Of a stretch of 64,000 nt of DNA, positions 50,300 through 60,395 are shown piece by piece. The DNA lies in NCBI GenBank assembly GCA_023432225.1, contig JAEYUW010000002.1, forward strand, positions 248,001-312,000. The letters run 5' to 3'. The DNA is from Verrucomicrobiota bacterium. Its GTDB lineage: Bacteria; Verrucomicrobiota; Verrucomicrobiia; Opitutales; Opitutaceae. The number at the start of each line of letters is the position of its first letter. The stretch's first letter is position 1. The notes under the pieces are model-generated. The model worked only from the letters and a program-made list of their open reading frames with translations. It was not told the origin of the DNA and ran no database searches. The position numbers were made by a program, and so were the translations under genes.

Positions 50300-51832
50300 T
50301 TACTTCGGCACGCCGACGCTGATATTTAGCTTTTCCAGCGTCACACCGAGCTGACGGTCGTATTCGGCGATGGCGCGGCGGTGGTCGGACTCGGCGCGGA
50401 GCTCGCTGACTTCGAGGCTCGCGACGATTTCCTGCTGTTGAGAAACGAAGAACGTGCTGCTCGTGCCGGCGCGGAGGCGCTTTTGTTCGGCCTCGAGGAC
50501 TTCCTGCGCGAGCATGCGGGCTTTGCGGGCGGCCTCGACGCGCTGGCGGGTGACTTCGATGTTGTTGGCGGCGTTGCCGACCGAGACGACGATGCTCTGC
50601 TCGATCTGATCCAGATCGATTTCGGCCTGGCGTCGGGCGAACTTCGCCTGGCGATAGCGGCCGCGCTCGCCGGTGAAAGTGATCGGGATCGTCACCTGCA
50701 CGCCGTAGCTGAAGGAGCGATAGTCTTCGTTGCGCACCATGCGCTGGGCGGTCTCGCGGCTGGCGTCGAGGCCGTTCGAGCCGTAGCTGCCGACGAGGTC
50801 GACGCGCGGGAGCAGTTGGTTGCGCTGGTATTTGAAGTTAATGTCGCTGCGCTTGAGGTTGAGTTTCGCCTGTTGGTAATCGGGGCGTTTCTTCAGCGCC
50901 TCCTGAAAATCGAGGGCGGCGTTCACCACGGCGACCGGCAGCGTGCTCATCGGCTCGACTTCGAGCGACCAGTCGAGCAGGTGCGGCGTGCGCTCGTCGG
51001 AGATGAGCGCCTTCAGCACGTTCTCGGCGTCGTGCACGAGGCGCTGGGCAACGAGGATGTTTTCCTCGCGCATCGCCACGCGGGCGCTGGCGGAGGTGAC
51101 GTCGTAGTCGGACATCGCGCCGACCTTGAAGCGCTTTTTGTTCTCCTCGAGCAGCGAGGCGGCGAGGTCGCGGAAACGGATCGCAGTGCGCAGATTCGCC
51201 TGGGCGAAATTCAGATCGTAGTAGGCGAAGATGACGTTCGTGACGGTGTTGATCACCGAGGCGCGGAACGCCCACTCGGAAATATCGCGGCCCGCCATCG
51301 CGATGCGGAGTTGCGCGGTCGTGGCGCCGAAGCCGAAGCCGCGGAGCAGCGGCTGGCGCGCGGAGACGCCGCCGAAGACGTCGTAGGCGTCGGCGAAGCC
51401 GTTGAACGTGCCGCGAGCGTTCGTTTGCGTGGCACCGAGCGAGTAGGTGAGGCCCCACGGCATCGTGCCATCGACGCTCAGCGAATAGGCGTCGCTCTTG
51501 TCGCGGGTGAAATTGCGCGCGCCCGTCGTCGCGTCGAACGTCTGCAGCGGGTTCTCGTTCTCGGAGTAAGTGTATTTGCCGTTCAGCTGCGGATCGAACA
51601 GGCCCCACTGCTCCAGCACGCGCGCGCGCGCGATGGAGACATCGAGCGCGTCGGATTGGATCGTGTAGTTTTTCGCGACGGCGCGGCGGATCGCTTCCTC
51701 CAGCGTGATACGCTCACGCAGTGCGGCGGGCGGCGGGGTGTCCGCCGCGGAAGCCGGAGCGGTCTGCGCGGTGACGGCGGCGAGCGAGCCAAGGGAAAGT
51801 GAGAGAGCGAAAAGGCGCCGGAACTTGGACAT
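50300..51832 (-). CDS. TolC-family outer-membrane efflux protein
   Basis: 510 aa with signal peptide ('LFALSLSLGSLAAVTAQTAPASA'). The OEP domain is present twice, as usual: 'RITLEEAIRRAVAKNYTIQSDALDVSIARARVLEQWGLFDPQLNGKYTYSENENPL' and 'AALDFQEALKKRPDYQQAKLNLKRSDINFKYQRNQLLPRVDLVGSYGSNG', with long helices including 'VTRQRVEAARKARMLAQEVLEAEQKRLRAGTSSTF'. It forms the trimeric exit duct for an efflux or ABC system. The permease upstream on the same strand may be its partner. Confidence 0.9.
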   Translation of the reverse strand: MSKFRRLFALSLSLGSLAAVTAQTAPASAADTPPPAALRERITLEEAIRRAVAKNYTIQSDALDVSIARARVLEQWGLFDPQLNGKYTYSENENPLQTFDATTGARNFTRDKSDAYSLSVDGTMPWGLTYSLGATQTNARGTFNGFADAYDVFGGVSARQPLLRGFGFGATTAQLRIAMAGRDISEWAFRASVINTVTNVIFAYYDLNFAQANLRTAIRFRDLAASLLEENKKRFKVGAMSDYDVTSASARVAMREENILVAQRLVHDAENVLKALISDERTPHLLDWSLEVEPMSTLPVAVVNAALDFQEALKKRPDYQQAKLNLKRSDINFKYQRNQLLPRVDLVGSYGSNGLDASRETAQRMVRNEDYRSFSYGVQVTIPITFTGERGRYRQAKFARRQAEIDLDQIEQSIVVSVGNAANNIEVTRQRVEAARKARMLAQEVLEAEQKRLRAGTSSTFFVSQQQEIVASLEVSELRAESDHRRAIAEYDRQLGVTLEKLNISVGVPK

Positions 51833-52024
51833 GAGAGGGGCGATGGTGAGGTCGCTTTTGCAACCGGCATGCCAGCGTGGTGGCTAGTTTCAAGCGGTTG
51901 TTCATAAATGACTAGCGTGCGTTGTCCTGTGAGGCGCCCCGCACGCTGCAATCGAGGTCGGGATTAAGGATTCCCAAAAATGGGAAGCATGGGGCGAGTC
52001 GCCGCGCAGCGTCTGCGTCAGGCC

Positions 52025-54427
52025 TCACTCCGTGCGGAGCGCCACGAGCGGGTCGACCCGCGTGGCACGCCAGGCCGGAGCGAGGCACGCGACAAACGCC
52101 ACGACGGCCAACAGCGCGACGATCGCGACGAAAGTCAGCGGGTCGCGCGCGCCGATGCCGAACAGGAGCGATTGCATCATGGTCGCCGAAGCGAGCGCAC
52201 CGGCCACGCCGAGGGCCAGACCGAGCGCGATCAAACGCCCGCCTTCGCCCAGCACGAGCTGCAAGACATCTCGCCCGCTCGCGCCCAGGGCGAGGCGCAC
52301 GCCGAATTCCCGCGTGCGCTGCGCCACGCTGTAAGCGATGACGCCGTAGAGACCGATGCTCGCCAGCAGGAGCGCCACGCCGGCGAAGACCGCGACCAGC
52401 ACGAGCGAAAAATACCGCTGCCCGAGCGACTCGTCGACGATTTGCTCCATCGTTTTCTGGCTGTGCACCGGCAGGCGCGGGTCGACGGCCTGGATTTCGC
52501 GCCGCGCGGCCGCCGTGAGCGCGACCGGATCGCCGCTCGTGCGCAGCACGAAGGTCAGATTATTGAACGCGAATTCGTGATACGGCTCGTAGGCCTGCAC
52601 CGGCGTCTCGGCTTCGAGGGTGTCGATGCGCGCGTCGGCCACGACGCCGACGACCTCCGCCCAGCGCGGCGGATCGGCGAGCGCGATCTCGACGTGTTTG
52701 CCGAGGGGATTTTCGACTCCCGGGAAAAACTTTTTCGCGAACGCCTGATTGATGATCACCACGCGCGGTGCGCCGGGCGCGTCGCGTTCCGTGAAGGCGC
52801 GACCGCGCACGAGCGACATGCCGATCGTCTTGAAGTAGTCCGGCGTGATCGTGCGATAGCGGGTCACGGGCGCGGTGCTCACGTTCACGTCGGCGTGGCC
52901 TTCGATGCGCATGATGAACGATGCGCCGCTGTTCAGCGGGGCGGTCGTCGTCATCGCGGCCGACTCCACGCCGGGCAGCGCTTGCAGGCGACGCAGGGCT
53001 TCGGTGACGAATTGCACGCGCTTCTCGTCGGTCTGGCCAAACGTGCCGTAGCTGGCCGGGGGCAGATCGACCTTCATCGTCAGCACGTGCGTCGGATTGA
53101 AGCCCGGATCGATCTGCTGGAGACGATGGAAACTGCGGATGAGCAAACCGGACGACACGAGGAGCACGACGGCGGCCGCGACTTGCACGACGACCAGCGC
53201 GCTGCGCAGCCAGCCGCGCGAGCCGGTGGTGCCATGGCCTTCGCGGAGCGCGAGCGTCAGGTCGGTGCGCGAGGCGTTCCACGCCGGGATGAGCCCGAAA
53301 ACGAGACCCGTGGCGAACGTTGCGCCGGTGGTGAAGAGGAGCACGCGACCATCGATCGCGACTTGAGCGAGGCGCGGAATGCTGGCGGGAGCGAGCGCGA
53401 GCAGCGCGTTCAACAGCCAGTGGCCGACGAGCACGCCGACCGCGCCGCCGAGCGTGAACAGCACGAGGCACTCGATGACGAGTTGGCGCGCGAGGCGCCC
53501 CCGCGAAGCACCGAGCGCGGCGCGGATGGAGATCTCGCGCTGGCGGGCGGCCGCGCGAGCCAGGAGCAGGTTGGTGACGTTCGCACACGCGATGAGCAGC
53601 AACGCGATCACCGCGCCGAGCAGCACGATCAACGCCGGGCGGATCGACTCGACCGCGTCTTCCAGCATCGGAAACGCCAGGCAGGTCCAATCTTTGTCGG
53701 TCGTCGCAAATTCCGTGGCGTAGCGCTGAGTCAACAACGCGAGGTCGGCCTGTGCTTGGGTGAAGCTCGTGGCGGGCTTCAGTCGGGCGAAGACCTGCAA
53801 CTCGTGTCGGTCGCGGCGGGCGCGGTGGGCGTCGGTCGGCGCGAAGGGCGCCCAGAGCTGGCTCTTGCCGGGGAAGGTGAAGCCATCCGGCATCACACCG
53901 ACGACGATGCGCGGGCGCCCGCCGACTTCGAGGGTGCGCCCGACGATATCGTCCGCGCCCGCGAAACGCTGTTGCCAGAGGCTGCGGCTGATGAGCACGA
54001 CCCCGTCGTTGCCCGGAGAAAATTCGGCGGCGTTGAAGAACCGGCCGCGCACGGGTGAGATGCGGGTGACCTGGGCGAACTGTTCCGTGACGACCGCGCC
54101 CTCGACGCGCTCGGGTTCAGCGCCGTCGGTGTTGAGGCTGAAGTTGGTCGATTGCCAAGCGGCGATGGAATCGAACGACTGGTTGTCCTTCACCAAGGAG
54201 AAGAACGCGCCGGGCGCGTAGCTCGCCTTGGGGAAGTTTGAGCTGCGGTGATAGACGCGCATCAGCTGCTCCGGCTGCGCGAAGGGCAGGGGGCGCAGCA
54301 GCACGCCGTTGATGACGGAGAAGATGGCCGTGTTCGCGCCGATACCGAGCGCGAGGGTAACAAGGGCGACGGCGGTGAAGCCGGGGGATTTGAGCAACTG
54401 ACGCAGGGCGTAGCGGACGTCTTGCAT
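52025..54427 (-). CDS. MacB/FtsX-type ABC transporter permease (ADOP family, duplicated)
   Basis: 800 aa from the ATG at 54427 (MQDVRYALRQLLKSPGFTAV), which is the usual opening of the acidobacterial-type duplicated permeases. Order: MacB periplasmic core domain (about 20-250), FtsX transmembrane block ('IVLLGAVIALLLIACANVTNLLLARAAARQREISIRAALGASRGRL'), second periplasmic domain and second FtsX block ('LLASIGLYGVIAYSVAQRTREFGVRLALGASGRDV', 'VDPLVALRTE'). Such permeases need an ATPase of the MacB/LolD type, which is not in the window. It may work with the TolC-family protein downstream to export peptides, drugs or lipoproteins. Confidence 0.9.
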   Translation of the reverse strand: MQDVRYALRQLLKSPGFTAVALVTLALGIGANTAIFSVINGVLLRPLPFAQPEQLMRVYHRSSNFPKASYAPGAFFSLVKDNQSFDSIAAWQSTNFSLNTDGAEPERVEGAVVTEQFAQVTRISPVRGRFFNAAEFSPGNDGVVLISRSLWQQRFAGADDIVGRTLEVGGRPRIVVGVMPDGFTFPGKSQLWAPFAPTDAHRARRDRHELQVFARLKPATSFTQAQADLALLTQRYATEFATTDKDWTCLAFPMLEDAVESIRPALIVLLGAVIALLLIACANVTNLLLARAAARQREISIRAALGASRGRLARQLVIECLVLFTLGGAVGVLVGHWLLNALLALAPASIPRLAQVAIDGRVLLFTTGATFATGLVFGLIPAWNASRTDLTLALREGHGTTGSRGWLRSALVVVQVAAAVVLLVSSGLLIRSFHRLQQIDPGFNPTHVLTMKVDLPPASYGTFGQTDEKRVQFVTEALRRLQALPGVESAAMTTTAPLNSGASFIMRIEGHADVNVSTAPVTRYRTITPDYFKTIGMSLVRGRAFTERDAPGAPRVVIINQAFAKKFFPGVENPLGKHVEIALADPPRWAEVVGVVADARIDTLEAETPVQAYEPYHEFAFNNLTFVLRTSGDPVALTAAARREIQAVDPRLPVHSQKTMEQIVDESLGQRYFSLVLVAVFAGVALLLASIGLYGVIAYSVAQRTREFGVRLALGASGRDVLQLVLGEGGRLIALGLALGVAGALASATMMQSLLFGIGARDPLTFVAIVALLAVVAFVACLAPAWRATRVDPLVALRTE

Positions 54428-54686
54428 CGCGCGGTTGTGCAGTCGCGCCACGACGATGAAAACGCGAAAGCGGGGAATCGTCAGCGAACGCGACGAAGGC
54501 TGCGCGAACTGCGGTGAGCAGGCCCGGTTGCCGCTCCCGGCGGGCGGCGGCGCGGCGAAAGAAAATATCTCCGCTAAGCGCAGCTTTGCACGCTGTGTGA
54601 GTCAGGTCGGGACCGCTGGGCCCGCTGCGAACGCGCTGCGATCCGCGCTGTGCCACAGCGCTCGCGCCCGTCTGCGAGCCGTTGTT

Positions 54687-56744
54687 TCAGTTTTCCCAGC
54701 TCAGCCCGATCGTAGGCACGATCGGAAGCATGTTGCGGGCATGTTTACCGTCGCGGACGGTGTTGTTCACGACACTTGGCGCGTAGTCGTAAGCCAGGGG
54801 ATTTGCGCGATCATAGGCATTGAAGACATCAACGAACACCGTGAGCACGCCGCGGCGGAGCGGGATCGCGCGACTCGCCCGGAGATCGAGGCGATGGTAG
54901 GCGGGCAGGCGATCCGCGAGGGTCGGGCCGAAGCTGCGCACGTTCGCGCGACCACCGTTGGCGAGCGGAACCAGCGTGTAGTTCACCGCGGTGACGGGCC
55001 ACCCGGTGTGATACTGCCACGCCGCGCCGAAACGCCAGCGCTCGCCCAACCGATAAGTAATGTCCGCATAGAGCGCGTGGCGCTGGTCGCGCGCAGTCGG
55101 AATCGTGCCTGTGTTGAGATCCTGGGTCGCACGCGAGAGCGCGTAGCTCGTGCTCCAGTCGAATACCCGACCGCGGCGCCGCGCAATAAACTCGATGCCG
55201 CGTGCTTCCGCGCGGACTGGAGCGAGGAGGATTCGATCCGTTTGGGCCTCCGGGAAGATGTTGTAGGTGTCGTAGCGGTTGAACCATTGCGGGCGCGGAT
55301 CACGGGTCAGGCGCTGGTAGGCTTCGACGCGCAGGTTCACGCCGTGCGGCAGCAATTGTTCCAAGCCGAGGACGCGGTGCTCGGCCTTTTCGGACGGGTG
55401 ATAGCGATCGTCGCCGAATTGCACCGCGAGTTCATGGACACCTTGCGACTGGACATAGCGACCCCACGCGGCGCGCAGCGTCGTGCGCGGAGCGAGTTGC
55501 CAGGAGGCATTGAGGCGCGGGCTCCAGTCGCGATCGCCGGCGGCGGTCGCGTGATCAAAGCGCACTCCTGGCTCCACGGCGAAGTTGGCTGCGAGGGCGT
55601 AGCGCGCAGCGACAAAAGCGCCGACGGCGTTGCCGTCAGCCTGCGGCGCCAGCGCGATCGTGCGCGGCACCGCGGTCAGCACGCCATTCACGACGAAGGC
55701 ATCTTCGCGGAAGAGGTGGTAGGAATACTCGGCGCGGTCGCGCGCGGCCTGCCAGCCACCGCGGAGCAGGAGACGATCGGAGGTGGCGACACTCCAGTCC
55801 TGCCGGAGCGCGGTCGACGCCTGCGAGCGGCGATCGCGGAGATCGAGGCGATAGCGCGGCAGATAAACGCCCGTGCCGTCGCGCCGCCACGCGAGCCAGG
55901 ATTGCGTGAGCACGGTTTCCGAGGAAACGCGGTCCGACCACGTGGCCCGCCACCGCGCCCAGACATAATCGCTGTCGTAGCTCGAGTGCAGATCGGGACC
56001 GTCGGGATCTTCGATGCGCAGCGTATCGCCGGCGTGCAGCAGATGCAGCGACAGGGTGTGGTTGGACGAGAAATCGAATTCGGTTTTGGCGTAGGCGTCC
56101 CAGTAGCGCGGGAAAATTTCCTCGGCCCGGCCTTCGAGCTTGAGCGCAAGGTCGGGATAGCCGCGGCGGACGCTGGCGAACCAGCGTCCGCGGCTGTCGG
56201 CGAAAGTGCCCGCAATGCCCGCGCGCATGCTGGTGACGCTGAGGCTCGCGGAGTAGCTGGGCGCGCGACGCGTGGGCGACAGCGTGTCCATCGTGAGCAC
56301 GGCGGCGGTGCGGTTGCCGAAGTCGGCGTTGAAACCGCCGGTCATCAGGTCGAGCTGGCTGATGGCGCGGAGGTCGATGATCGATAGCGCGCCGTCGACG
56401 TCCTTGAGATGAAACGGTTCGAGCAGATCGGCGCCATCGAGGCGGACGAGCAACTGCCGCTGCGGCGCACCGCGCACCCAGAATTTGGCAGTGAAGTCGT
56501 CCGCCGCGACGCCGGGAAGCCTAGCCACGGAGCGGAAGAGATCCTCGCCGACCTGCGGGAGAATTTCGAGGTCGGCGCGCGTGAGCGTGGCGCGCGAGCC
56601 GTCGCCTTCCCGGGAGATGCTGTAGCGGCTCGGCGTGACGACGAAGTCCGCGAGTTTCACCGGCGGTTCGACGGCGGGGCTGGTTTGCGCGAAAGCGGAG
56701 ACGCTGGCGATGGCCAGAGTCGCCCACGGGGCGAAGGGGCGCAT
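54687..56744 (-). CDS. TonB-dependent receptor
   Basis: 685 aa from the ATG at 56744, which gives the signal peptide MRPFAPWATLAIASVSAFAQ; the frame is open further upstream but would overlap the divergent mpl gene. The plug contains 'LADFVVTPSRYSIS' (TonB-box-like region), 'ADLEILPQVGEDLFRSVARLPGVAADDFTAKFWVRGAPQRQLLVRLDGADLLEPFH' and the barrel ends in 'LPIVPTIGLSWEN' with a non-aromatic last residue. It has no N-terminal carboxypeptidase-like domain. The next gene on the same strand is the permease, after 259 bp. Ligand unknown. Confidence 0.85.
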   Translation of the reverse strand: MRPFAPWATLAIASVSAFAQTSPAVEPPVKLADFVVTPSRYSISREGDGSRATLTRADLEILPQVGEDLFRSVARLPGVAADDFTAKFWVRGAPQRQLLVRLDGADLLEPFHLKDVDGALSIIDLRAISQLDLMTGGFNADFGNRTAAVLTMDTLSPTRRAPSYSASLSVTSMRAGIAGTFADSRGRWFASVRRGYPDLALKLEGRAEEIFPRYWDAYAKTEFDFSSNHTLSLHLLHAGDTLRIEDPDGPDLHSSYDSDYVWARWRATWSDRVSSETVLTQSWLAWRRDGTGVYLPRYRLDLRDRRSQASTALRQDWSVATSDRLLLRGGWQAARDRAEYSYHLFREDAFVVNGVLTAVPRTIALAPQADGNAVGAFVAARYALAANFAVEPGVRFDHATAAGDRDWSPRLNASWQLAPRTTLRAAWGRYVQSQGVHELAVQFGDDRYHPSEKAEHRVLGLEQLLPHGVNLRVEAYQRLTRDPRPQWFNRYDTYNIFPEAQTDRILLAPVRAEARGIEFIARRRGRVFDWSTSYALSRATQDLNTGTIPTARDQRHALYADITYRLGERWRFGAAWQYHTGWPVTAVNYTLVPLANGGRANVRSFGPTLADRLPAYHRLDLRASRAIPLRRGVLTVFVDVFNAYDRANPLAYDYAPSVVNNTVRDGKHARNMLPIVPTIGLSWEN

Positions 56745-56823
56745 GGACGGAGAAAATCTGTCGTGACGCGGAGAGGCAACAAATTGGTTGGCCAGTCGCG
56801 CATGGCGCGCCAAAGCAGTGGTC

Positions 56824-58290
56824 ATGCGGATTTACTTCATGGGCATTTGCGGCACGGCGATGGGCAACGCGGCGCTGCTCGCGCGTGCGAACGGACACGA
56901 GGTGCTCGGTGCCGACACCGGCATTTATCCGCCGATGAGCACCGTGCTCGCGCAGGCCGGGATCGAGTTGCACGAGGGTTACGATGCCGCGCGGCTCGAG
57001 CGGCTGAAGCCGGACCTCGTCGTCGTCGGCAACGCCATGAGCCGCGGCAACGTCGAGGTCGAGTGGCTGCTCGATACGCGTGCGTTGCCCTTCACGTCAC
57101 TGCCGGCGCTGCTGGCGGATTTTGTCCTGAAAGGACGCAAGAATATCGTCATCGCCGGCACGCACGGGAAGACGACGACCACGGCGCTCACGGCGTTTTT
57201 GTTGCGCGAGAACGGCCGCGATCCGGGTTTTCTCATTGGCGGCGTGCCGCAGGATCCGCCGGTCGGCAATCACCTCGGCCGCGCGAGCGATCCGTTCGTG
57301 ATCGAGGGCGATGAATACGACAGCGCCTTCTTCGACAAGCGATCGAAGTTTATTCACTACGCGCCGCACATCGCGGTGATGAACAATCTCGAATTCGATC
57401 ACGCGGATATTTTTCGTGATCTCGACGACGTGAAGCGGACGTTCTTCCACCTCTCGCGCATCGTGCCGCGCAACGGCTGGATCGTGGTCAACGGCGACGA
57501 TGCAAATCTAGCCGCGCTCGGGAATTTCGCGTGGACGCGCGTGGTGCGTGTGGGTCTCGGTGAGAACTGCGAAGTCCGTATTACGGACTTTGCTGAGACG
57601 CCGGAGGGCGCGAGCTTCACGCTGAGTTGGAGAGGCGCGAAGTGGGCGGACGTGAGCTGGACGCAGCCGGGTCTCTTCAACGTGCGCAACGCCGCGATGG
57701 CGGCGACGGCGGCGCAGTTGAGCTTGGCGCCGGTGCCGGTCGGCGAAGCGCTGCCGGACGATCTGGCGTATTACGCCACAAAGGGCGCGGCGCTGAAACT
57801 CGATGCGCTCGGTCGCTATCGCGGCGTGATGCGTCGCCAGCAACTGCTGGTGAACACGCCGCGGCTGAAGGTCGTGGAGGATTTCGGACATCATCCGACG
57901 GCCGTGGGAGAGACGCTGGCGAGTTTCCGCGCGCGTTTCCCCGGGCACGTGATCCACGCGGCGTTCGAGCCGCGCAGCAACACGTCGCGGCGAAAGGTGA
58001 TGGAGCAGGCGTTCATGCGTGCGCTGTCGCGCGCCGACGAAGTTTACCTCGGACCCGTGGCGCGCGCGCACTTGCTGAAGCCGGATGAACGTTTCGATCA
58101 CGAGGCCATTATTCAGTTCCTCGCGACGCAGGGCGTGCACGGCTACACGGCGCCGACGAATGCGGAGCTGCTGGAAAAACTGGTGGCGAACACGCACGCC
58201 GAGACGGTGAAGCCTCAGTTGGTCGTCTTTTTCACGAACGGGAATTTCGACGGAATCATCACCGGGTTCGTGAAGCAGGCATCGGGCTGA
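56824..58290 (+). CDS. mpl: UDP-N-acetylmuramate:L-alanyl-gamma-D-glutamyl-meso-diaminopimelate ligase
   Basis: 488-aa Mur-ligase-family enzyme for recycling of murein tripeptide. The N-terminal Rossmann motif 'MRIYFMGICGTAMGNAALLARANGHEVLGAD', the ATP loop 'AGTHGKTTTT' (111-120), 'FVIEGDEYDSAFFDKRSKFIHYAPHIAVMNNLEFDHADIF' and 'VVEDFGHHPTAVGETLASFRARFP' are close to Mpl and separate it from MurC. Start at the ATG opening MRIYFMG. Divergent from the TonB receptor, with an 79-bp gap between start codons. Confidence 0.93.
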   Translation: MRIYFMGICGTAMGNAALLARANGHEVLGADTGIYPPMSTVLAQAGIELHEGYDAARLERLKPDLVVVGNAMSRGNVEVEWLLDTRALPFTSLPALLADFVLKGRKNIVIAGTHGKTTTTALTAFLLRENGRDPGFLIGGVPQDPPVGNHLGRASDPFVIEGDEYDSAFFDKRSKFIHYAPHIAVMNNLEFDHADIFRDLDDVKRTFFHLSRIVPRNGWIVVNGDDANLAALGNFAWTRVVRVGLGENCEVRITDFAETPEGASFTLSWRGAKWADVSWTQPGLFNVRNAAMAATAAQLSLAPVPVGEALPDDLAYYATKGAALKLDALGRYRGVMRRQQLLVNTPRLKVVEDFGHHPTAVGETLASFRARFPGHVIHAAFEPRSNTSRRKVMEQAFMRALSRADEVYLGPVARAHLLKPDERFDHEAIIQFLATQGVHGYTAPTNAELLEKLVANTHAETVKPQLVVFFTNGNFDGIITGFVKQASG

Positions 58291-58329
58291 GCGGATGCGC
58301 CGCTGACGAAATGGTGGAGAGTATCGACG

Positions 58330-58845
58330 CTAGATTGGATCGCTTTTGCCGACCAGCGTCTTGATGCGCTTCTCGATCGCGTCGAATGCGCGTTGGTGAA
58401 GCGCGCCGTCGCGGCGCAGGGCCGATAACTGGCGTTCCAGTCGAGCGCGTTCGATGGCAGAGAGATTGTCGTGTTCCAGACTTTGCGAGATGCGCAGGAG
58501 ATTGAGCTGATCGTTTTGGATCCGACTCAGGTAGTCGCTGCTCTCCAGCTGTAGGCCTTCGACCAAGACATCGCGAACGGTTCGGCGGTGTAATCGAAGT
58601 GAAAGCGGGTTGTTGGTGGCTTTGGGATCAGCCGTGGACCAGCCGCGAGTGTTGTCACGGATGCGGACGACGGCGACAGAGAATTCGTCGGCAAGCGGAG
58701 CCGGCATTTGTGGCAGAGTGTTGATCAGCCAGGCCTGCAGCTCCTCGCCGTTGCGCCCGTCGATTTTCCAATCGAGCGGATCGTGCGGCATGCATGCGGT
58801 GAGCAAGGTTAGCGCGATGCATGCGAGTAGCGACGACACTCTCAT
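58330..58845 (-). CDS. Small lipoprotein of unknown function
   Basis: 171 aa from the ATG at 58845. A lipobox 'LTLLTAC' at about 14-20 predicts a lipid-anchored protein. The mature part is not recognised; it has a helical, charged C-terminal half ('YLSRIQNDQLNLLRISQSLEHDNLSAIERARLERQLSALRRDGALHQRAFDAIEKRI') that may form a coiled coil. It lies between mpl and rimO, converging on mpl, with no visible operon. Confidence 0.7.
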   Translation of the reverse strand: MRVSSLLACIALTLLTACMPHDPLDWKIDGRNGEELQAWLINTLPQMPAPLADEFSVAVVRIRDNTRGWSTADPKATNNPLSLRLHRRTVRDVLVEGLQLESSDYLSRIQNDQLNLLRISQSLEHDNLSAIERARLERQLSALRRDGALHQRAFDAIEKRIKTLVGKSDPI

Positions 58846-58925
58846 GGGGAATGACGACAGCGAAACCGCTTCACTGTCGCAATCCACGAACACGTTCGCG
58901 GATTCCTGCGCCGAGGAGAGGGGGA

Positions 58926-60341
58926 TTACTGCGCCTGCTTCGCGACTTTGTAGACGACGGGCTCTTCGCCCTTCGCGACGGCGAGCAGATCGTAGTCGTG
59001 GAAGGAGTTGATCGTCACGTCGACGAATTGGCCGACCGGGAGGCTCTTCGGGACGTAGACGCGGCCGTCGATGTCGGGCGCGTCGGCTTCGCCGCGGGCG
59101 ACGCCGGGCTCCTCGACGAGGACGCGCAGTTTACGGCCGACGTAGCTCTTGGAGACTTCGCGGGCGATTTCCTTCTGGAGCGCCATCGTTTTGTGCCAGC
59201 GGGCTTCCTTCACCTTGGGCGGAAGCTGATCGTTCATCTTCGCGGCGCGGGTGCCTTCTTCTTGCGAGTAGCGGAACACGCCGAGGCGCTCGAATTTGGT
59301 CTCGCGGATGAATTCGCAAAGTTCTTCGACGTCGGCTTCGGTTTCACCGGGGAAGCCGACGATGAACGTCGTGCGCACCGCGATGCCGGGGATGCCGGCG
59401 CGGATGCGTTGGATCAGATCGCGAATGTAGGCGCCGCTCGTCTCGCGCTGCATCAGGCCGAGCATGTGGTCGCTGATGTGTTGGAGCGGAATGTCGATGT
59501 AGCGCGCGACCTTCGGGCACTCGGCGATGGTCTTGATGAGTTCGTCGGACCAGTGCGCGGGGTGCGTGTAGAGCAGGCGAATCCAGAAATCCCCTTCGAT
59601 GGCGTTCAGTTCGCGGAGGAGGGTGGTGAGCGCGGTGCCGCGCGAGGAGTCGACGGGCGTGCGCGGGTTCGGGCGCTGTTCCCACGTGTCCATGCCGAAG
59701 AAGGTCGTGTCCTGGGAGATCAGGTTGATCTCCTTCACGCCTTCCTTCACGAGGCGGCGCGCTTCGGCGACGACGCTCTCGACGGTGCGGCTGCGATGGC
59801 GACCGCGGATTTGCGGGATGATGCAGAAGGTGCACGGGTGGTTGCAGCCCTCGGCGATCTTGAGGTAAGCAAAATGATTCGGCGTGAGCCGGAAGCGCGG
59901 CGTGTCGTAGTCAGGGATCCACGTTGAGCGGCCCTCGATAAACGAGACGGGCGCGTCCTTTTTGCCGCGTTCCTTGGCGTAAATCTCCTCGATGATCGGC
60001 GCGACTTTCGTGACCTGGTCGAGGCCGATGAACGCGTCCACCTCGGGCAGCGCGGTCGGCAGATCTTTCGCGAAGCGCTGCGACATGCAGCCGGCGACGA
60101 TCAGCTTTTGTTCCTTGCGGCGCTTGCGCATGCCGCGCTGTTGGTTGATCTCGAGAATGTGGCCGATCGACTCCTCCTTCGAGGAATCGATGAACGAGCA
60201 CGTGTTGACGATCACGACGTCGGCCTTCTCCGCTTCGGGAATGACCTGCATGCCGGCCTGGTGCAGATGGCCGACCATGATCTCGCTATCGACGAGATTC
60301 TTCGCGCAACCGAGGGAGATGAGGCTGACCTTGATCGACAT
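58926..60341 (-). CDS. rimO: Ribosomal protein uS12 methylthiotransferase
   Basis: 471 aa. Radical-SAM enzyme that methylthiolates an Asp of ribosomal protein S12. UPF0004 domain first ('VSLISLGCAKNLVDSEIMVG', 'ADVVIVNTCSFIDSSKEESI', 'KLIVAGCMSQR': three Fe-S cysteines), then the radical-SAM core with 'EGCNHPCTFCIIPQIRGRHRSR' (CxxxCxxC), and a C-terminal TRAM domain ('GRVYVPKSLPVGQFVDVTINSFHDYDLLA'). 'LISLGCAKNLVD' and 'FIDSSKEES' separate RimO from MiaB. Confidence 0.95.
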   Translation of the reverse strand: MSIKVSLISLGCAKNLVDSEIMVGHLHQAGMQVIPEAEKADVVIVNTCSFIDSSKEESIGHILEINQQRGMRKRRKEQKLIVAGCMSQRFAKDLPTALPEVDAFIGLDQVTKVAPIIEEIYAKERGKKDAPVSFIEGRSTWIPDYDTPRFRLTPNHFAYLKIAEGCNHPCTFCIIPQIRGRHRSRTVESVVAEARRLVKEGVKEINLISQDTTFFGMDTWEQRPNPRTPVDSSRGTALTTLLRELNAIEGDFWIRLLYTHPAHWSDELIKTIAECPKVARYIDIPLQHISDHMLGLMQRETSGAYIRDLIQRIRAGIPGIAVRTTFIVGFPGETEADVEELCEFIRETKFERLGVFRYSQEEGTRAAKMNDQLPPKVKEARWHKTMALQKEIAREVSKSYVGRKLRVLVEEPGVARGEADAPDIDGRVYVPKSLPVGQFVDVTINSFHDYDLLAVAKGEEPVVYKVAKQAQ

Positions 60342-60350
60342 AAATGAAAT

Positions 60351-60370
60351 GCGCCCGCGGCTGCGGGCGC
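60351..60370 (-). terminator. Hairpin between the 32-aa protein gene and rimO
   Basis: GCGCCCGC, GGCT, GCGGGCGC is a perfect 8-bp stem. On the minus strand it follows the small basic gene and runs into ATTTCATTT, a modest T-rich tail, then the rimO start. It may act as a partial terminator. Confidence 0.6.
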
Positions 60371-60395
60371 GAAAGGGTGGGCGTTGTGCGCCGAG

